Below are positions 1 through 8,922 of a stretch of 64,000 nucleotides of DNA, in pieces. The position numbers were made by a program, and so were the translations under genes. The notes below the pieces were generated by a model. That model was not told the origin of the DNA. It made no database searches and was given only the letters and a program-made list of their open reading frames with translations. Source of the stretch: Clostridia bacterium (GTDB lineage Bacteria; Bacillota; Clostridia; Christensenellales; CAG-138); the NCBI GenBank assembly GCA_017541305.1, contig JAFXZJ010000020.1, positions 1 through 64,000 on the forward strand, given 5' to 3'. How positions within the stretch are numbered: position 1 is the first letter of the stretch; every line of letters starts with the position of its first letter.

Positions 1-251
1 AATACGGTGGTCATATCGGGTATTCTGTTGTTCCAAGTGAGCGCTGCAAGGGTTATGCATCTCAAATGCTCAAAACAGCCTTGCCTAAATGTAAAGAGCT
101 TGGCATTGATAAGGTGCTGATCACTTGCATCGATAACAATGAGGGCAGCCGTAAAACTATCCTTTCAAACGGAGGAGTATACGAGTCTTCAGTATATGAG
201 CCAAATGAAAAAGTGTATTTGGAGAGGTACTGGATCAACCTTTCCAAGTGA
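1..251 (+). CDS. GNAT family N-acetyltransferase, 3' part only
   Basis: The reading frame is open from the window edge and ends at the TGA at 249-251, leaving about 82 C-terminal residues. The visible part holds the GNAT acetyl-CoA loop in the form S-E-R-C-K-G-Y-A, followed by a helix and an IDNNEGSRK stretch typical of motif B, where a second helix packs against the cofactor. GNAT enzymes move an acetyl group from acetyl-CoA to an amine; the substrate cannot be told from this fragment. The start and the N-terminal half lie outside the window. Its base composition is a little more AT-rich than that of the genes downstream. Confidence 0.8.
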   Translation, partial: YGGHIGYSVVPSERCKGYASQMLKTALPKCKELGIDKVLITCIDNNEGSRKTILSNGGVYESSVYEPNEKVYLERYWINLSK

Positions 252-431
252 CAAATTCCGGTTTGGCGAGCATCCCACGATGCTCTTTCAAGAGTTCTTT
301 CTATGGTTTGAACGCTTTTACGCACTCTCACACAAGCATAACCGAAAGCGATCCGGAACCGAGAGGATCTCCACGACCCCAAGTATCGCCTGCCTCTTAT
401 CACGGTTTCCCGACCCGTTGATCTCCTTAAC

Positions 432-872
432 ATGCCTATGATAGTCCCCGTCGACGAAAACAGCATATCCGCAGCCGCCGCCATCCATTCCGAAACGTGG
501 AAGGCTTCTCACCGTGCATTCTGTTCCGAAGCCTTTATCGAGGCGCATACTTCCGAGCGTCAGAAGCAATACCTGCTCGATAAGCTAAAAAACGGCAGCC
601 GCATTTACATGCTTATCTACGATGAGCCCGTCGGGATAGTATCGATCACGGGAAGCCTGATCGAGGATCTTTACGTGCTTCCGCGGTTTCAGCGCAGAGG
701 ATACGGCAGGGAATTGCTCGGCTTTGCCGTTGAAAAATGCGCCGGGACGCCCACGCTTTGGATACTCGAAAACAATCTGCCCGCCGAGGCCCTGTACACA
801 GGCGCGGGATTCAAAAAGACCGGCATAGTGAACTCCGCCGGCCGCATTGCCGAAATAGAATATTCGTTATAA
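432..872 (+). CDS. GNAT family N-acetyltransferase
   Basis: A 146-residue protein of normal single-domain GNAT length. The acetyl-CoA binding loop is visible at about residues 78-88 (VLPRFQRRGYG, matching the family pattern R/Q-x-x-G-x-G), and is followed by a helix. The C-terminal N-N-L-P-A and Y-x-x-x-G-F-K-K-T segment is typical of the family. Two in-frame ATGs (432 and 438) are possible and neither has a convincing Shine-Dalgarno sequence. The gene runs towards the nitroreductase on the other strand and overlaps its 3' end by 6 bp. Two GNAT genes in a row may be paralogues, but the first is too short to compare. The substrate is unknown. Confidence 0.85.
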   Translation: MPMIVPVDENSISAAAAIHSETWKASHRAFCSEAFIEAHTSERQKQYLLDKLKNGSRIYMLIYDEPVGIVSITGSLIEDLYVLPRFQRRGYGRELLGFAVEKCAGTPTLWILENNLPAEALYTGAGFKKTGIVNSAGRIAEIEYSL

Positions 873-1697
873 TCCCTGCTCGCGCACGAATGCGTAAAAC
901 TCGTCCTCCTCGGCGCGGTCCTCGGGCTTTACCGTGCCCACGGGCATAGCGTAGAACACCGTCTCCTCTGCCCCGTCGACTCCGAACGCGTCGTTTGCCG
1001 TTTTGGGATCCACCGCGGCGATCGCACAGCCGCCCATACCTATCGAAGTCGCGGCAAGATAAAGGTTCTCCGTAACGTGCCCGCTGTCCATGAGTATGGG
1101 TGCGTGAGCCCAGACGCCATAGCGCCACTCGGCGCGATAGAACACGCAGCTGTAATAGAACACGACGTTCGCCTTACAGGCCCAATTTTGCTGACAAACG
1201 GACGCCGAAACGATGCCTTCCATATCATCCGGCCTGCCTAGGAACTCGATCCTATGCTTCATGGGCAGATAGTGATAGAGCCCGGGCTCGAGCCCCGAGA
1301 CGTTCATTATCGCCATATAACACTCGAACGCATGCCGCGCTCCGCCGCTGGGCACCGTGCGCAGGGTGGCGTAAGCGTGCCCGCGAACGGACTGCACGCC
1401 CTGGGTGCACCACAGAAGGTATGAGAGCTGCGTAAGCGAAATCGGCTCCTGAGTATAAACCCTGTGACTGCGGCGGGAATTAATCACGTGAAGGAAATCG
1501 TTATCAACTGCAAGCCCGGAAAAATCCGTCGGCAGATCGATGGCTTTATCCGTCATAGGCGCCTTGCAAAGCGGTGGCTGAGGTTTGCCGAGATACTGAT
1601 CGGTATCGTAATCCTCCCCCAAGTCCTCCATATCGCCGAATTTGGTCAGAAATGAGCGGCCGAGTTTTATGCGGCTGCGGACAGCTTCTTCGTTCAT
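867..1697 (-). CDS. SagB/ThcOx-type nitroreductase family oxidoreductase
   Basis: A 276-residue flavin oxidoreductase of the nitroreductase superfamily, closest in layout to the SagB/ThcOx branch. An N-terminal tail of about 70 residues is followed by the FMN-contacting segment SRRSHRVYTQEPISL near residue 73, then L-L-W-C-T-Q-G, the R-T-V-P-S-G-G-A-R motif, and a C-terminal G-M-G-G-C-A segment near the flavin. These enzymes use FMN and NAD(P)H. SagB-type members oxidise azolines in peptide modification, but no precursor peptide, cyclodehydratase or YcaO gene is nearby, so a stand-alone reductase is more likely. The ATG follows a GGAGG site at good spacing. It is divergent from the membrane-protein gene at 1817. 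Confidence 0.85.
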   Translation of the reverse strand: MNEEAVRSRIKLGRSFLTKFGDMEDLGEDYDTDQYLGKPQPPLCKAPMTDKAIDLPTDFSGLAVDNDFLHVINSRRSHRVYTQEPISLTQLSYLLWCTQGVQSVRGHAYATLRTVPSGGARHAFECYMAIMNVSGLEPGLYHYLPMKHRIEFLGRPDDMEGIVSASVCQQNWACKANVVFYYSCVFYRAEWRYGVWAHAPILMDSGHVTENLYLAATSIGMGGCAIAAVDPKTANDAFGVDGAEETVFYAMPVGTVKPEDRAEEDEFYAFVREQGL

Positions 1698-1756
1698 TTG
1701 CTTATCCTCCGTTTTTTCGAATTATATCACAAGTAAATTCCCCGCGCAATTCGTCA

Positions 1757-1785
1757 TTGCGTTGTATTTGTCAACGAGCTATAAT
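1757..1785 (+). promoter_or_regulatory. Putative sigma-A promoter of the small membrane-protein gene
   Basis: TTGCGT at 1757-1762 and TATAAT at 1780-1785 are separated by exactly 17 bp. The -10 ends 31 bp before the ATG at 1817. It lies in the divergent gap between the nitroreductase and the membrane protein. Confidence 0.6.
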
Positions 1786-1816
1786 TTATACAAATCATTT
1801 TATAGGAGCGCTGCCA

Positions 1817-2293
1817 ATGCATTTCGGTTTTTCCTATATCGGACTCATATTCCTCATAATGCTGTTCGTGCCCAATTTCCTTTGGACAAGATTCAGGCCC
1901 AAGGATTACGACCGGTACGCAAAGAACGAGAACAAGGTGCTGCTGATACTCGAGCGCGTCGGCGAGGTGCTGGTCACCTGTCTCGTACTGATTTTCGAGG
2001 ATTTCAACGTGCAGGGCATAGAGCTTAGGCTAATATGGCTCGGCGCTGCGTTCCTTTTGATGCTGCTCTATGAAGTCTTCTGGATCCGCTATTTCAGAAG
2101 CGGGCATACGATGCGCGATTTTTACGGGAGCATGCTCGGCATACCCGTTCCGGGCGCTTCACTCCCCGTTGCAGCCGTGCTTCTTCTTGCCGTTTACGGG
2201 CGGAATCCCGTCCTGTTCGCTGCGGGCATAATACTCGGCATAGGGCATATAGGCATACACCTGATGCATAAAAAGGAAGCTCGCGTCGGGTAA
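1817..2293 (+). CDS. Small integral membrane protein, function unknown
   Basis: A 158-residue hydrophobic protein that I do not recognise. The ATG at 1817 is preceded by AGGAG at 8 bp. The frame is open further upstream but lacks that site, so the shorter form is preferred. Four to five membrane segments can be seen (about residues 5-24, 50-66, 72-92, 112-130 and 133-152), with an R-F-R-P-K-D-Y-D-R-Y loop after the first. The C-terminus ends in a short basic tail (HKKEAR). The gene stands alone with its own promoter and shares a bidirectional terminator with the operon on the other strand. Confidence 0.8.
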   Translation: MHFGFSYIGLIFLIMLFVPNFLWTRFRPKDYDRYAKNENKVLLILERVGEVLVTCLVLIFEDFNVQGIELRLIWLGAAFLLMLLYEVFWIRYFRSGHTMRDFYGSMLGIPVPGASLPVAAVLLLAVYGRNPVLFAAGIILGIGHIGIHLMHKKEARVG

Positions 2294-2303
2294 GCGGATA
2301 TGA

Positions 2304-2339
2304 AAAAAGCAGCCGAAGCATCTGCCCAAGCTGCTTTTT
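2304..2339. terminator. Bidirectional intrinsic terminator
   Basis: A hairpin with arms GCAGC/GCTGC extended by A-runs on the left and T-runs on the right. It can therefore end transcription of the membrane-protein gene (+) and of the long def-topoisomerase operon (-). Confidence 0.8.
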
Positions 2340-2345
2340 GTATTC

Positions 2346-4772
2346 TTATTCCGCGCCTGTCACCACATCGTCAAGCAGCGCCATGACCATAAGCTGACCC
2401 TTGCCGGCGCGCGCTTCGATCTTGACCTCCTCGGAGTTGATCTCGGTCACCGCGCCGTGCGCCTGCGTGACCTTGATATTGCGCGGCACGGTGACGTGGA
2501 TCACCGAAACGAGCTCGGTGCCGTTTGAGCCGTTCTTCTTGAAGCCGAAGCAGATGGTTCCCTTGCCGTTGCGTCCCTGTATATCGTGATCGAACACGAA
2601 GCTGCGTTTCATATAGCCGCGTTCGGTGACGGTGAGCATCTCGCCCTCCTCTGTCACGGTATGCCCGTAAACAAGCGAATCGCCCTCGTCCAGCTTTATG
2701 CCGTGCACGCCGCCCGTCTGACGCCCGGTTACGGGAACGGACGCAAGCTCAAACCTTATCCCCATTCCGCGGCGCGTCATAAGCATTATCGAAAGCTCGC
2801 TCTCATCCAGCACGTATTCGCAGGAGACGAGCCTGTCGTCCTTGAGATTTATCGCCGCCACACGCTTGGTGCGGGTCACGTATTCCTCGGCCGCGGTGGA
2901 TTTGACCATGCCGTTGGCCGTGTAGAATATGAATCTTCCGCCGACAGGATCGTCCACATAGGAGTGAATGACCTGTTCGCCGTTCTCTATGGGTATCAGC
3001 GAGGAAAGGTTGGTGGGCTTGGCGTTGGGCTTGATCTCGGGAATATCCGAAACGGGCAGCGAGAGCATGAAGCCCTTGTCGGTGAACATGCGCAAAGTGG
3101 CGCTCGTCATGGTCTTATAAGCGGCTATGGCGCCGTCGGAAGTAACGAGCTCGTCGCTGAGCAGCTTTAACGGGATCCTTCTAAGTCTGTTTTCGGGGAG
3201 CACGAGCACTGCGGCGGGCTCGTCGAAAGCGCCCTCCTCTATCTCCTCCTCTTCGCCGCCGTCCTCGGAGATAAGCTGCGTGCGTCTGGGATCGGCATAC
3301 TTATTCGAGATCTCGGTAAGCTCGTCTATGATGAGCTTATCGAGTTTTTTCTTTGAAGCCAGCAGGCCCTTGAGCCTTGCGATCTCCTTCAAAAGGTCGC
3401 TGTGCTCGCGCTCGATGGCGAGCTGCTCGAGATTGGTCAAACGCTGCAGTCTCAGATCGAGTATCGCGTCCGCCTGTATCGCGGTGAGCTCGAACCGCTC
3501 CATCAAGCCCTGCTTTGCGATCTTGGGCGATTTGGATGCGCGTATGAGCGCTATTACCTCGTCGATATTGAGGAGCGCGATAAGCAGACCGTCAAGCACG
3601 TGCGCGCGGTGCTCAGCGGCCTCGAGCTCGAACTGCGTGCGCTTTGTAACGACCTCCTCCTGATATCGGATGTAATAGTCGATAAGCTCAAGGAGCGAGA
3701 GCTGCTTGGGCTTGCCGTCGGCTATGGCGACCATTATTACGCCGAACGTGCGCTGCAGGTCGGAATACTTGAACAGGTTCTTGAGTATCTTTTGCTCGTC
3801 GGCGTCCTTGCGCACCTCGATGACGGCGCGTATGCCGTGACGGTCGGATTCGTCACGTATATCGGTGATATTCTGGAAGGCGGATTTCTTGTCCTGAACG
3901 AGCTTCAAAATGCCCTCGAGAGCGCGCGCCTTGTTGACCTGATAGGGGAACTCGGTGACTACGATGAGCTTTTTGCCGTTCTTCATGGTCTCGACGTGCG
4001 TCTTGGCGCGGTTCAACAGCTTGCCGCGGCCGGTGGCATAGGCGTTCCTTATCTCCTCGGACCTGATAATGTAGCCGCCCGTGGGAAAATCCGGGCAGGG
4101 AATTATCTTCATTATATCGTCCAGGGATATCTTCGGATTCTGTATGCGGGCTATCACGGCGTCGATGGCCTCCTTGGGATTATGAGTGGGTATGGAAGTC
4201 GTAAGGCCCACCGCGATGCCGTTCGAGCCGTTTATGAGAAGGTTGGGGAACCTGCCCGGGAGCATATCGGGCTCCTTGAGCGTGTCCGAGAAATTGAGGC
4301 TGAACTTGACCGTGTCCTTTTCGATATCACGCACGAGATCCATTGCCGAAGGCGCCATGCGCACCTCGGTATATCGCATTGCGGCGGCGGAATCGCCGTC
4401 GATCGAGCCGAAATTGCCGTGACCGTCGACAAGAGGCAGACGCATGTTGAAATCCTGCGCCATGCGCACCATTGCGTCGTATACGGAGCTGTCGCCGTGA
4501 GGATGGAATTTACCCAGGCAGTCGCCTACTATACGCGCCGATTTCCTGTGGGGCTTGTCGGGCGTGTTGCCAAGCTCGAGCATAGTGTAAAGGATCCTTC
4601 TCTGAACGGGCTTTAAGCCGTCCTCCACCCTGGGAAGCGCCCTTTCGAGTATTACGTGCTCCGCATAGGGCAGCATGGAATCATGCATAACGTCGTCCAT
4701 CGAGACGACGTTGAATATCTCCTGCCCGGAGCCGAAGCCTATCTGTTCGTTGTCCTTGCTTTTTTTCGCCAT
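2346..4772 (-). CDS. Type IIA DNA topoisomerase subunit A (GyrA/ParC-like)
   Basis: An 808-residue A subunit of gyrase or topoisomerase IV, which breaks and rejoins DNA through an active-site tyrosine. Tyr134 lies in A-A-M-R-Y-T-E. The quinolone region reads [10 protein letters not shown], so the positions matching GyrA Ser83 and Asp87 (Ser95, Asp99) are the sensitive residues. The C-terminal part (about 500-808) forms beta-pinwheel repeats, but the canonical gyrase box Q-R-R-G-G-K-G is absent. Only a relic-like Q-G-R-N-G-K-G is seen near the end, which argues for a topoisomerase IV-like or second gyrase subunit. It is last in the operon, and its ATG overlaps the rpe stop by 1 nt (TGATG). The likely B partner is at 21396, 17 kb away on the other strand. 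Confidence 0.93.
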   Translation of the reverse strand: MAKKSKDNEQIGFGSGQEIFNVVSMDDVMHDSMLPYAEHVILERALPRVEDGLKPVQRRILYTMLELGNTPDKPHRKSARIVGDCLGKFHPHGDSSVYDAMVRMAQDFNMRLPLVDGHGNFGSIDGDSAAAMRYTEVRMAPSAMDLVRDIEKDTVKFSLNFSDTLKEPDMLPGRFPNLLINGSNGIAVGLTTSIPTHNPKEAIDAVIARIQNPKISLDDIMKIIPCPDFPTGGYIIRSEEIRNAYATGRGKLLNRAKTHVETMKNGKKLIVVTEFPYQVNKARALEGILKLVQDKKSAFQNITDIRDESDRHGIRAVIEVRKDADEQKILKNLFKYSDLQRTFGVIMVAIADGKPKQLSLLELIDYYIRYQEEVVTKRTQFELEAAEHRAHVLDGLLIALLNIDEVIALIRASKSPKIAKQGLMERFELTAIQADAILDLRLQRLTNLEQLAIEREHSDLLKEIARLKGLLASKKKLDKLIIDELTEISNKYADPRRTQLISEDGGEEEEIEEGAFDEPAAVLVLPENRLRRIPLKLLSDELVTSDGAIAAYKTMTSATLRMFTDKGFMLSLPVSDIPEIKPNAKPTNLSSLIPIENGEQVIHSYVDDPVGGRFIFYTANGMVKSTAAEEYVTRTKRVAAINLKDDRLVSCEYVLDESELSIMLMTRRGMGIRFELASVPVTGRQTGGVHGIKLDEGDSLVYGHTVTEEGEMLTVTERGYMKRSFVFDHDIQGRNGKGTICFGFKKNGSNGTELVSVIHVTVPRNIKVTQAHGAVTEINSEEVKIEARAGKGQLMVMALLDDVVTGAE

Positions 4773-5428
4773 CAGTTACCTCTGATCAAACCGATCATCT
4801 GTTTTCTGTCCTGCGCCTTGAACACGGCGTTCCCCGCGACCAGCACGTTGGCGCCGGCTTCGCGGCAGAGACGCGCCGTTTTCTCATTCACTCCGCCGTC
4901 GACCTCGACGTCGATATCCAGTCCGCGGCGGATGATCGTTTCACGGATATTCTCTATCTTTTTCAGCACGGCCGGTATGAAGCTCTGCCCGCCGAAGCCC
5001 GGGTTGACGCTCATAACCAGCACCATATCCGCTTCGTCAAGCAGGTATTCTACTGAGTTTTCATGCGTTGCGGGATTTAGCGCGATGCCCGCCTTTTTGC
5101 CGAGCGATCGTATAAGCCGAAGCGTCCTGTGGGCATGTACGTCCGCTTCGCAATGTATGGTGATGATGTCCGCGCCCGCGTTTGCAAAGTCCTCTGCCCA
5201 TTTTGCCGGATCGGCCACCATCAGGTGTGCATCGAAAACGAGATCCGTGCAGGGCCTGAGCGCTTTTACCATATGTGCGCCGAAGGTGATGTTGGGCACG
5301 AAAGCGCCGTCCATCACGTCAAGATGGACGTAATCCGCGCCGAGCGGCGCTAAGGACGCTACCTCCTCGCCCAGCTTTTTGAAATCCGCCGAAAGTATCG
5401 ACGGCGCTACCATGATCCTGTCAGTCAT
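4772..5428 (-). CDS. rpe: Ribulose-phosphate 3-epimerase
   Basis: A TIM-barrel enzyme of 218 residues that interconverts ribulose 5-phosphate and xylulose 5-phosphate in the pentose phosphate pathway. Family residues are visible: A-P-S-I-L-S-A-D near the start, the metal-binding H-L-D-V-M-D-G (His35, Asp37), D-A-H-L-M-V, the [10 protein letters not shown] phosphate loop, and V-D-G-G-V near the C-terminus. An in-frame start 30 bp upstream would run further into rsgA. The ATG at 5428 follows an AGGAGG site and is preferred. It overlaps the rsgA stop by a few bases. Its substrate product links it to transketolase at 28720. Confidence 0.96.
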   Translation of the reverse strand: MTDRIMVAPSILSADFKKLGEEVASLAPLGADYVHLDVMDGAFVPNITFGAHMVKALRPCTDLVFDAHLMVADPAKWAEDFANAGADIITIHCEADVHAHRTLRLIRSLGKKAGIALNPATHENSVEYLLDEADMVLVMSVNPGFGGQSFIPAVLKKIENIRETIIRRGLDIDVEVDGGVNEKTARLCREAGANVLVAGNAVFKAQDRKQMIGLIRGN

Positions 5429-6323
5429 ATCTGTGCCTCCTTGCCTCGATCGCTTCATTCGCTATCTTGACGTATCTTTCATATCTTTCCTTTGAAACGC
5501 GGCCTTCCTTAACGGCTTCCTTGACCGCGCATCCGGGTTCGGAAATGTGCATACAGCTTAAAAACCTGCAGCTGCCGATTTCCGTAAACTCCGGATAGAG
5601 CCTTGGGATATCCTCGGGCTCGAGCGGTATGCTCTCGAGCAGGCTGAACCCGGGCGTGTCAGCTATAAGGCCTCCCCCTGGCGTTTCGATCAGCTCCGCG
5701 TGGCGCGTGGTGTGACGGCCGCGCTCGGTCTTCTGCGAAAGCTCGCCCGTTTTGAGTTCCAGCCCAAGCAGGCGGTTCAAAAGCGAGGACTTTCCCACGG
5801 CCGACTGCCCGGCCAGGCATAGCGTGCAGCCCGTGATGAGCTTTGAAAGCTCCTCCATGCCGAAGCCCGTCTCGGCCGAGACGGTGACGACGACTATCCC
5901 GCTGGGCGCGTATTCATTCCTTATGCGCAGGCTCTGCTCAGATTCCCCCGAATCGCATTTGTTGATAACGAGCACGGGCTCTATGCCCTGTACGAAGCAG
6001 TAGAGCAGAAGCTTGTCCGCAAGCTCGAGGTCGGGCAGAGGCTCCGAAGCGGATACTACTATGAGCAGCTTATCGACGTTTGATACCGCGGGGCGCAGCA
6101 GCTCGTTTTTTCTTTCGAATATGGTCTTTAAGTACCCTTCGCCCTTTTTGTCCACGGAGAATTCCACCGTGTCACCCGGAAGCGGGGTCTGCCCGTTTTT
6201 GCGGAAAAGCCCCCTCGCCTTGCACGTAAAGCGGGAGCCTTCCTCCGTGAGCACGGTGTAAAACCCGCCCACGCCCTTTATTATCCTGCCCGTTTTTAAG
6301 AGCTCCAAGCCTTCCTCCGTCAT
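5421..6323 (-). CDS. rsgA: Ribosome small subunit-dependent GTPase A
   Basis: A 300-residue circularly permuted GTPase that acts late in 30S subunit maturation. An N-terminal OB fold (about 1-75) precedes the G domain, in which the motif order is changed: N-K-C-D (121-124) comes before the P-loop G-Q-S-A-V-G-K-S (172-179), R-G-R-H-T-T (201-206) and D-T-P-G (222-225). The C-terminal zinc site is complete (Cys252, Cys257, His259, Cys265). The position between prkC and rpe is the one seen in Bacillus, where RsgA (CpgA) is a reported PrkC substrate. The start overlaps the prkC stop by 4 nt (ATGA). Confidence 0.97.
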   Translation of the reverse strand: MTEEGLELLKTGRIIKGVGGFYTVLTEEGSRFTCKARGLFRKNGQTPLPGDTVEFSVDKKGEGYLKTIFERKNELLRPAVSNVDKLLIVVSASEPLPDLELADKLLLYCFVQGIEPVLVINKCDSGESEQSLRIRNEYAPSGIVVVTVSAETGFGMEELSKLITGCTLCLAGQSAVGKSSLLNRLLGLELKTGELSQKTERGRHTTRHAELIETPGGGLIADTPGFSLLESIPLEPEDIPRLYPEFTEIGSCRFLSCMHISEPGCAVKEAVKEGRVSKERYERYVKIANEAIEARRHRYD

Positions 6324-8197
6324 TCGAAATTCTTGATGAAGCTGTTGTAAACCACTCCGTTCACGTATATCACGCAGTTGAAGCTGCCCTTTTCCGAGAA
6401 ATAGCCCGTGAAAGGTATGGAATACGAGCCCTTATCGAACTGGTTGTGATAGAGCACGGTCTCGCCTATCGGAGCGACGACGGTGACTATGACGTCGCTT
6501 CCGTCCTCGGTTATTTCGACGTTCTCTGAAAACTCCGCCTTGTATTCGTCGGAGCCCGAGCTGTATTCATAAAGCTCGATCGTGACGGTATCATAGATGA
6601 TGTCCATATCCGCGGAAGGATTCTGCGCCGTAACCTCTCCGTCGAAAAGAGGCTCGTCGGGATTATCGTAATGGCTTACGAATATGCGGTAATTGGTGAC
6701 GCCCATTGACTTGAGCCTTTCCACCGCTTCCTCGATATGCAGACCCGTGAGCGAGGGCATCTTGTGTGTTTCGGACGAGATCTCGCCGCAGACGGAGATC
6801 CTGACGACGTCGCCCACCATGAGCGTTTCGCCGGGATTTACCGACTGCCCCACGACCGTGCCTACGGGCTGTGACGAGCTTACGTAATCTATATGGCTGT
6901 CAAGATTGAGCTCGACCGCCTCAAGGGCCTTTTTGGCCTCCTCGACCGTCTTGCCGTAGAGCGCGGGCACCTCGCGCATTTGATTGCCTGTGCTGATCAT
7001 GACGTAAATGACGGTGCCGGGCTCCTCCTTGCTGCCGGCAGCGGGCTCCTGATCGCATATCTCGCCTTCACGGTATTCGTCCGAGGGCTCCTGGCCCCTT
7101 ATCTCGATCTCAAAATCCCTATTGCGCGCGTAAGTGGATGCGGCGTCGAAGGTGTAGCCAAGAAGGTTCGGCACTTTGTTTTCCCTTGAACCGATATTCT
7201 TCATGGATACCAGGAACATCACCGCGAAGACGGCTATCACGCCCAGCACCGCGCCGATTATGGCGATATGCGGGAGCTGCTCCCTTGTGAAGAATTTCTT
7301 TTTGCCGCCGGGCTCCACGGGGTTTTGCCCGCCGCTGAGCTCGTTGGGCCTGATCTTGGCAAAGCGCGAATAAGGATATCTCAGAGCGCGCTTTAAATCG
7401 GAACGCATATCGTCCGCCGAGGTATAGCGCACGCTTCTTTCCTTTGCCGTGGCCCTGGCCACGACGTCGCTTAAAGCGGGCGATACCTTGGGATTGGCCT
7501 CCCTTATGGGCTTCATTTCCTCATTGATGTGCTTGAGCGCAACCTGCACTGCGTTTTCGCCGGTGAAGGGCGGTTCGCCCGAGAGCATCTCATAAAGCAT
7601 CACGCCCACGGAATAGATATCCGTCTGCGCATCCACGGTCTCGCCCTTGGCCTGCTCGGGCGAGATATAGTAGACGGAGCCCATCGCTTCGCCGCCCTCA
7701 TAGGTCTTGGTGGTGCTTGCGGCAAACTTCGCAATGCCGAAAGCGGTCAGCTTCAGGCCGCCTTCGGCGGGCAGCATTATGTTCTGCGGCTTTACGTCCC
7801 TGTGTATGAGACCGGCCTTGTGCGCGTGTGAGAGGCCGTCGAGCACGGCGCATATTATCTCCACCGCCTTGCGTGGCTCCACCCTGCCGGCTTTATCCAT
7901 GTATTCGCGCAGGGTGCTTCCGTTGACGTATTCGAGCACGAGATAGTGATAATCCCCGTCGTTGCCCATATCATAGAGCGTCACGACGTGCTCGTTCTGG
8001 AGCGCGACCATGGCCTGCGCCTCACGCGTTAACCGTCTGAGATACTGCGGGTCGTCGCTGAATTCCTGTTTTAATATCTTTATCGCGACAGTGCGGTCGT
8101 TTTCTTTTATGTCGATCCCCTCGTAGACGTCGGCCATGCCGCCGCTGCCCACCTTGCGCACGATCCTGTATCTGTCGTTAAGAATGCTTCCGATCAT
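6320..8197 (-). CDS. prkC: PASTA-domain Ser/Thr protein kinase with altered DFG motif
   Basis: A 625-residue membrane kinase of the PrkC/Stk family, which senses muropeptides or lipid II through PASTA repeats and phosphorylates cytoplasmic targets. The kinase domain (about 9-270) keeps the glycine loop G-S-G-G-M-A-D-V, the ATP lysine (Lys40 in V-A-I-K) and H-R-D-V-K-P-Q-N (Asp134). One membrane helix at about 309-331 and three PASTA repeats (about 340-403, 405-473, 476-545) follow, then an unassigned C-terminal domain. The magnesium-binding DFG aspartate is replaced: residues 151-154 read T-A-F-G, with codon GCT at 7742-7744. That would cripple a normal kinase, unless it is a sequencing error or the enzyme tolerates it. 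The PP2C gene follows the usual order upstream. Confidence 0.95.
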   Translation of the reverse strand: MIGSILNDRYRIVRKVGSGGMADVYEGIDIKENDRTVAIKILKQEFSDDPQYLRRLTREAQAMVALQNEHVVTLYDMGNDGDYHYLVLEYVNGSTLREYMDKAGRVEPRKAVEIICAVLDGLSHAHKAGLIHRDVKPQNIMLPAEGGLKLTAFGIAKFAASTTKTYEGGEAMGSVYYISPEQAKGETVDAQTDIYSVGVMLYEMLSGEPPFTGENAVQVALKHINEEMKPIREANPKVSPALSDVVARATAKERSVRYTSADDMRSDLKRALRYPYSRFAKIRPNELSGGQNPVEPGGKKKFFTREQLPHIAIIGAVLGVIAVFAVMFLVSMKNIGSRENKVPNLLGYTFDAASTYARNRDFEIEIRGQEPSDEYREGEICDQEPAAGSKEEPGTVIYVMISTGNQMREVPALYGKTVEEAKKALEAVELNLDSHIDYVSSSQPVGTVVGQSVNPGETLMVGDVVRISVCGEISSETHKMPSLTGLHIEEAVERLKSMGVTNYRIFVSHYDNPDEPLFDGEVTAQNPSADMDIIYDTVTIELYEYSSGSDEYKAEFSENVEITEDGSDVIVTVVAPIGETVLYHNQFDKGSYSIPFTGYFSEKGSFNCVIYVNGVVYNSFIKNFE

Positions 8198-8922
8198 GCT
8201 TCCGCCTCCGAATTCCTCACCATTACCACGGTGATGTTGTCGGATGAACCGTTCCTGAGCGCAAGCTCGGTCAGAAGATCGCAGCAGTCGAGAAGATCGG
8301 GCGTGGCCCTTATTATGCGCTCGATATCCTTATCGTCCACAGACCCGCAGAGCCCGTCCGAGCAGAGCATCAGCACGTCGCCCATGTTCCAGCTCTTTAC
8401 GCTTACGTCGGCCTTTTCGAATCTTGAAGTGCCCACGGCCCTTGTCACAAGGTTCCTTTGGGGATGCTCCTTGGCCTGCTCCTCGGTGATGAGGCCGGCG
8501 GATACGAGCTCCTGCACGTAGGAATGATCGCGGGTCACGCGGCGCAGCTTTTGACCGTCATAATGATAGAGCCTGCTGTCGCCGATATTAGCCACGGTGT
8601 ATTTCTGCGGATTGAGCAGGGCCATGACTATCGTTGTGCCCATGCCGGTGTAGCGGTCGTCGGTCATGGCAAGATCGAAAATATCCCTGTTGGCGTCGTT
8701 TATGGCCTGGCGAAGCAGTGCGATGCTGCTCATGCCGCCGGGGCAGTTATTGATATAGCGCACCACGCGGTCGATGCACATAGCGCTTGCGACCTCGCCC
8801 GCCAGATGCCCGCCCATGCCGTCGGCAACTATTACCGCGGCGTATTCCCCCTCGCCGGGTATGTAATATGAATCCTCGTTGTGTTTTCGTAAGCCCGTAT
8901 CCGAGCGATAAGCATAGATCAT
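8194..8922 (-). CDS. prpC: PP2C-family Ser/Thr protein phosphatase, partner of PrkC
   Basis: A 242-residue metal-dependent PPM phosphatase that removes phosphate from PrkC and its substrates. The motifs are in place: R-K-H-N-E-D-S near residue 12, the metal-binding A-D-G-M-G-G at 33-38, G-M-G-T-T, N-I-G-D-S-R, C-S-D-G-L, and the C-terminal S-S-D-N-I-T. No membrane segment is seen, so it is cytoplasmic. It overlaps prkC and rlmN by 4 nt on each side. Here the phosphatase is intact while its kinase partner has an altered DFG motif. Confidence 0.95.
   Translation of the reverse strand: MIYAYRSDTGLRKHNEDSYYIPGEGEYAAVIVADGMGGHLAGEVASAMCIDRVVRYINNCPGGMSSIALLRQAINDANRDIFDLAMTDDRYTGMGTTIVMALLNPQKYTVANIGDSRLYHYDGQKLRRVTRDHSYVQELVSAGLITEEQAKEHPQRNLVTRAVGTSRFEKADVSVKSWNMGDVLMLCSDGLCGSVDDKDIERIIRATPDLLDCCDLLTELALRNGSSDNITVVMVRNSEAEA

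Noticed and set aside
867..1697. SagB-like oxidoreductase as part of a RiPP cluster
   Set aside because: No precursor peptide, YcaO or dedicated exporter is near it, so a RiPP pathway cannot be supported.
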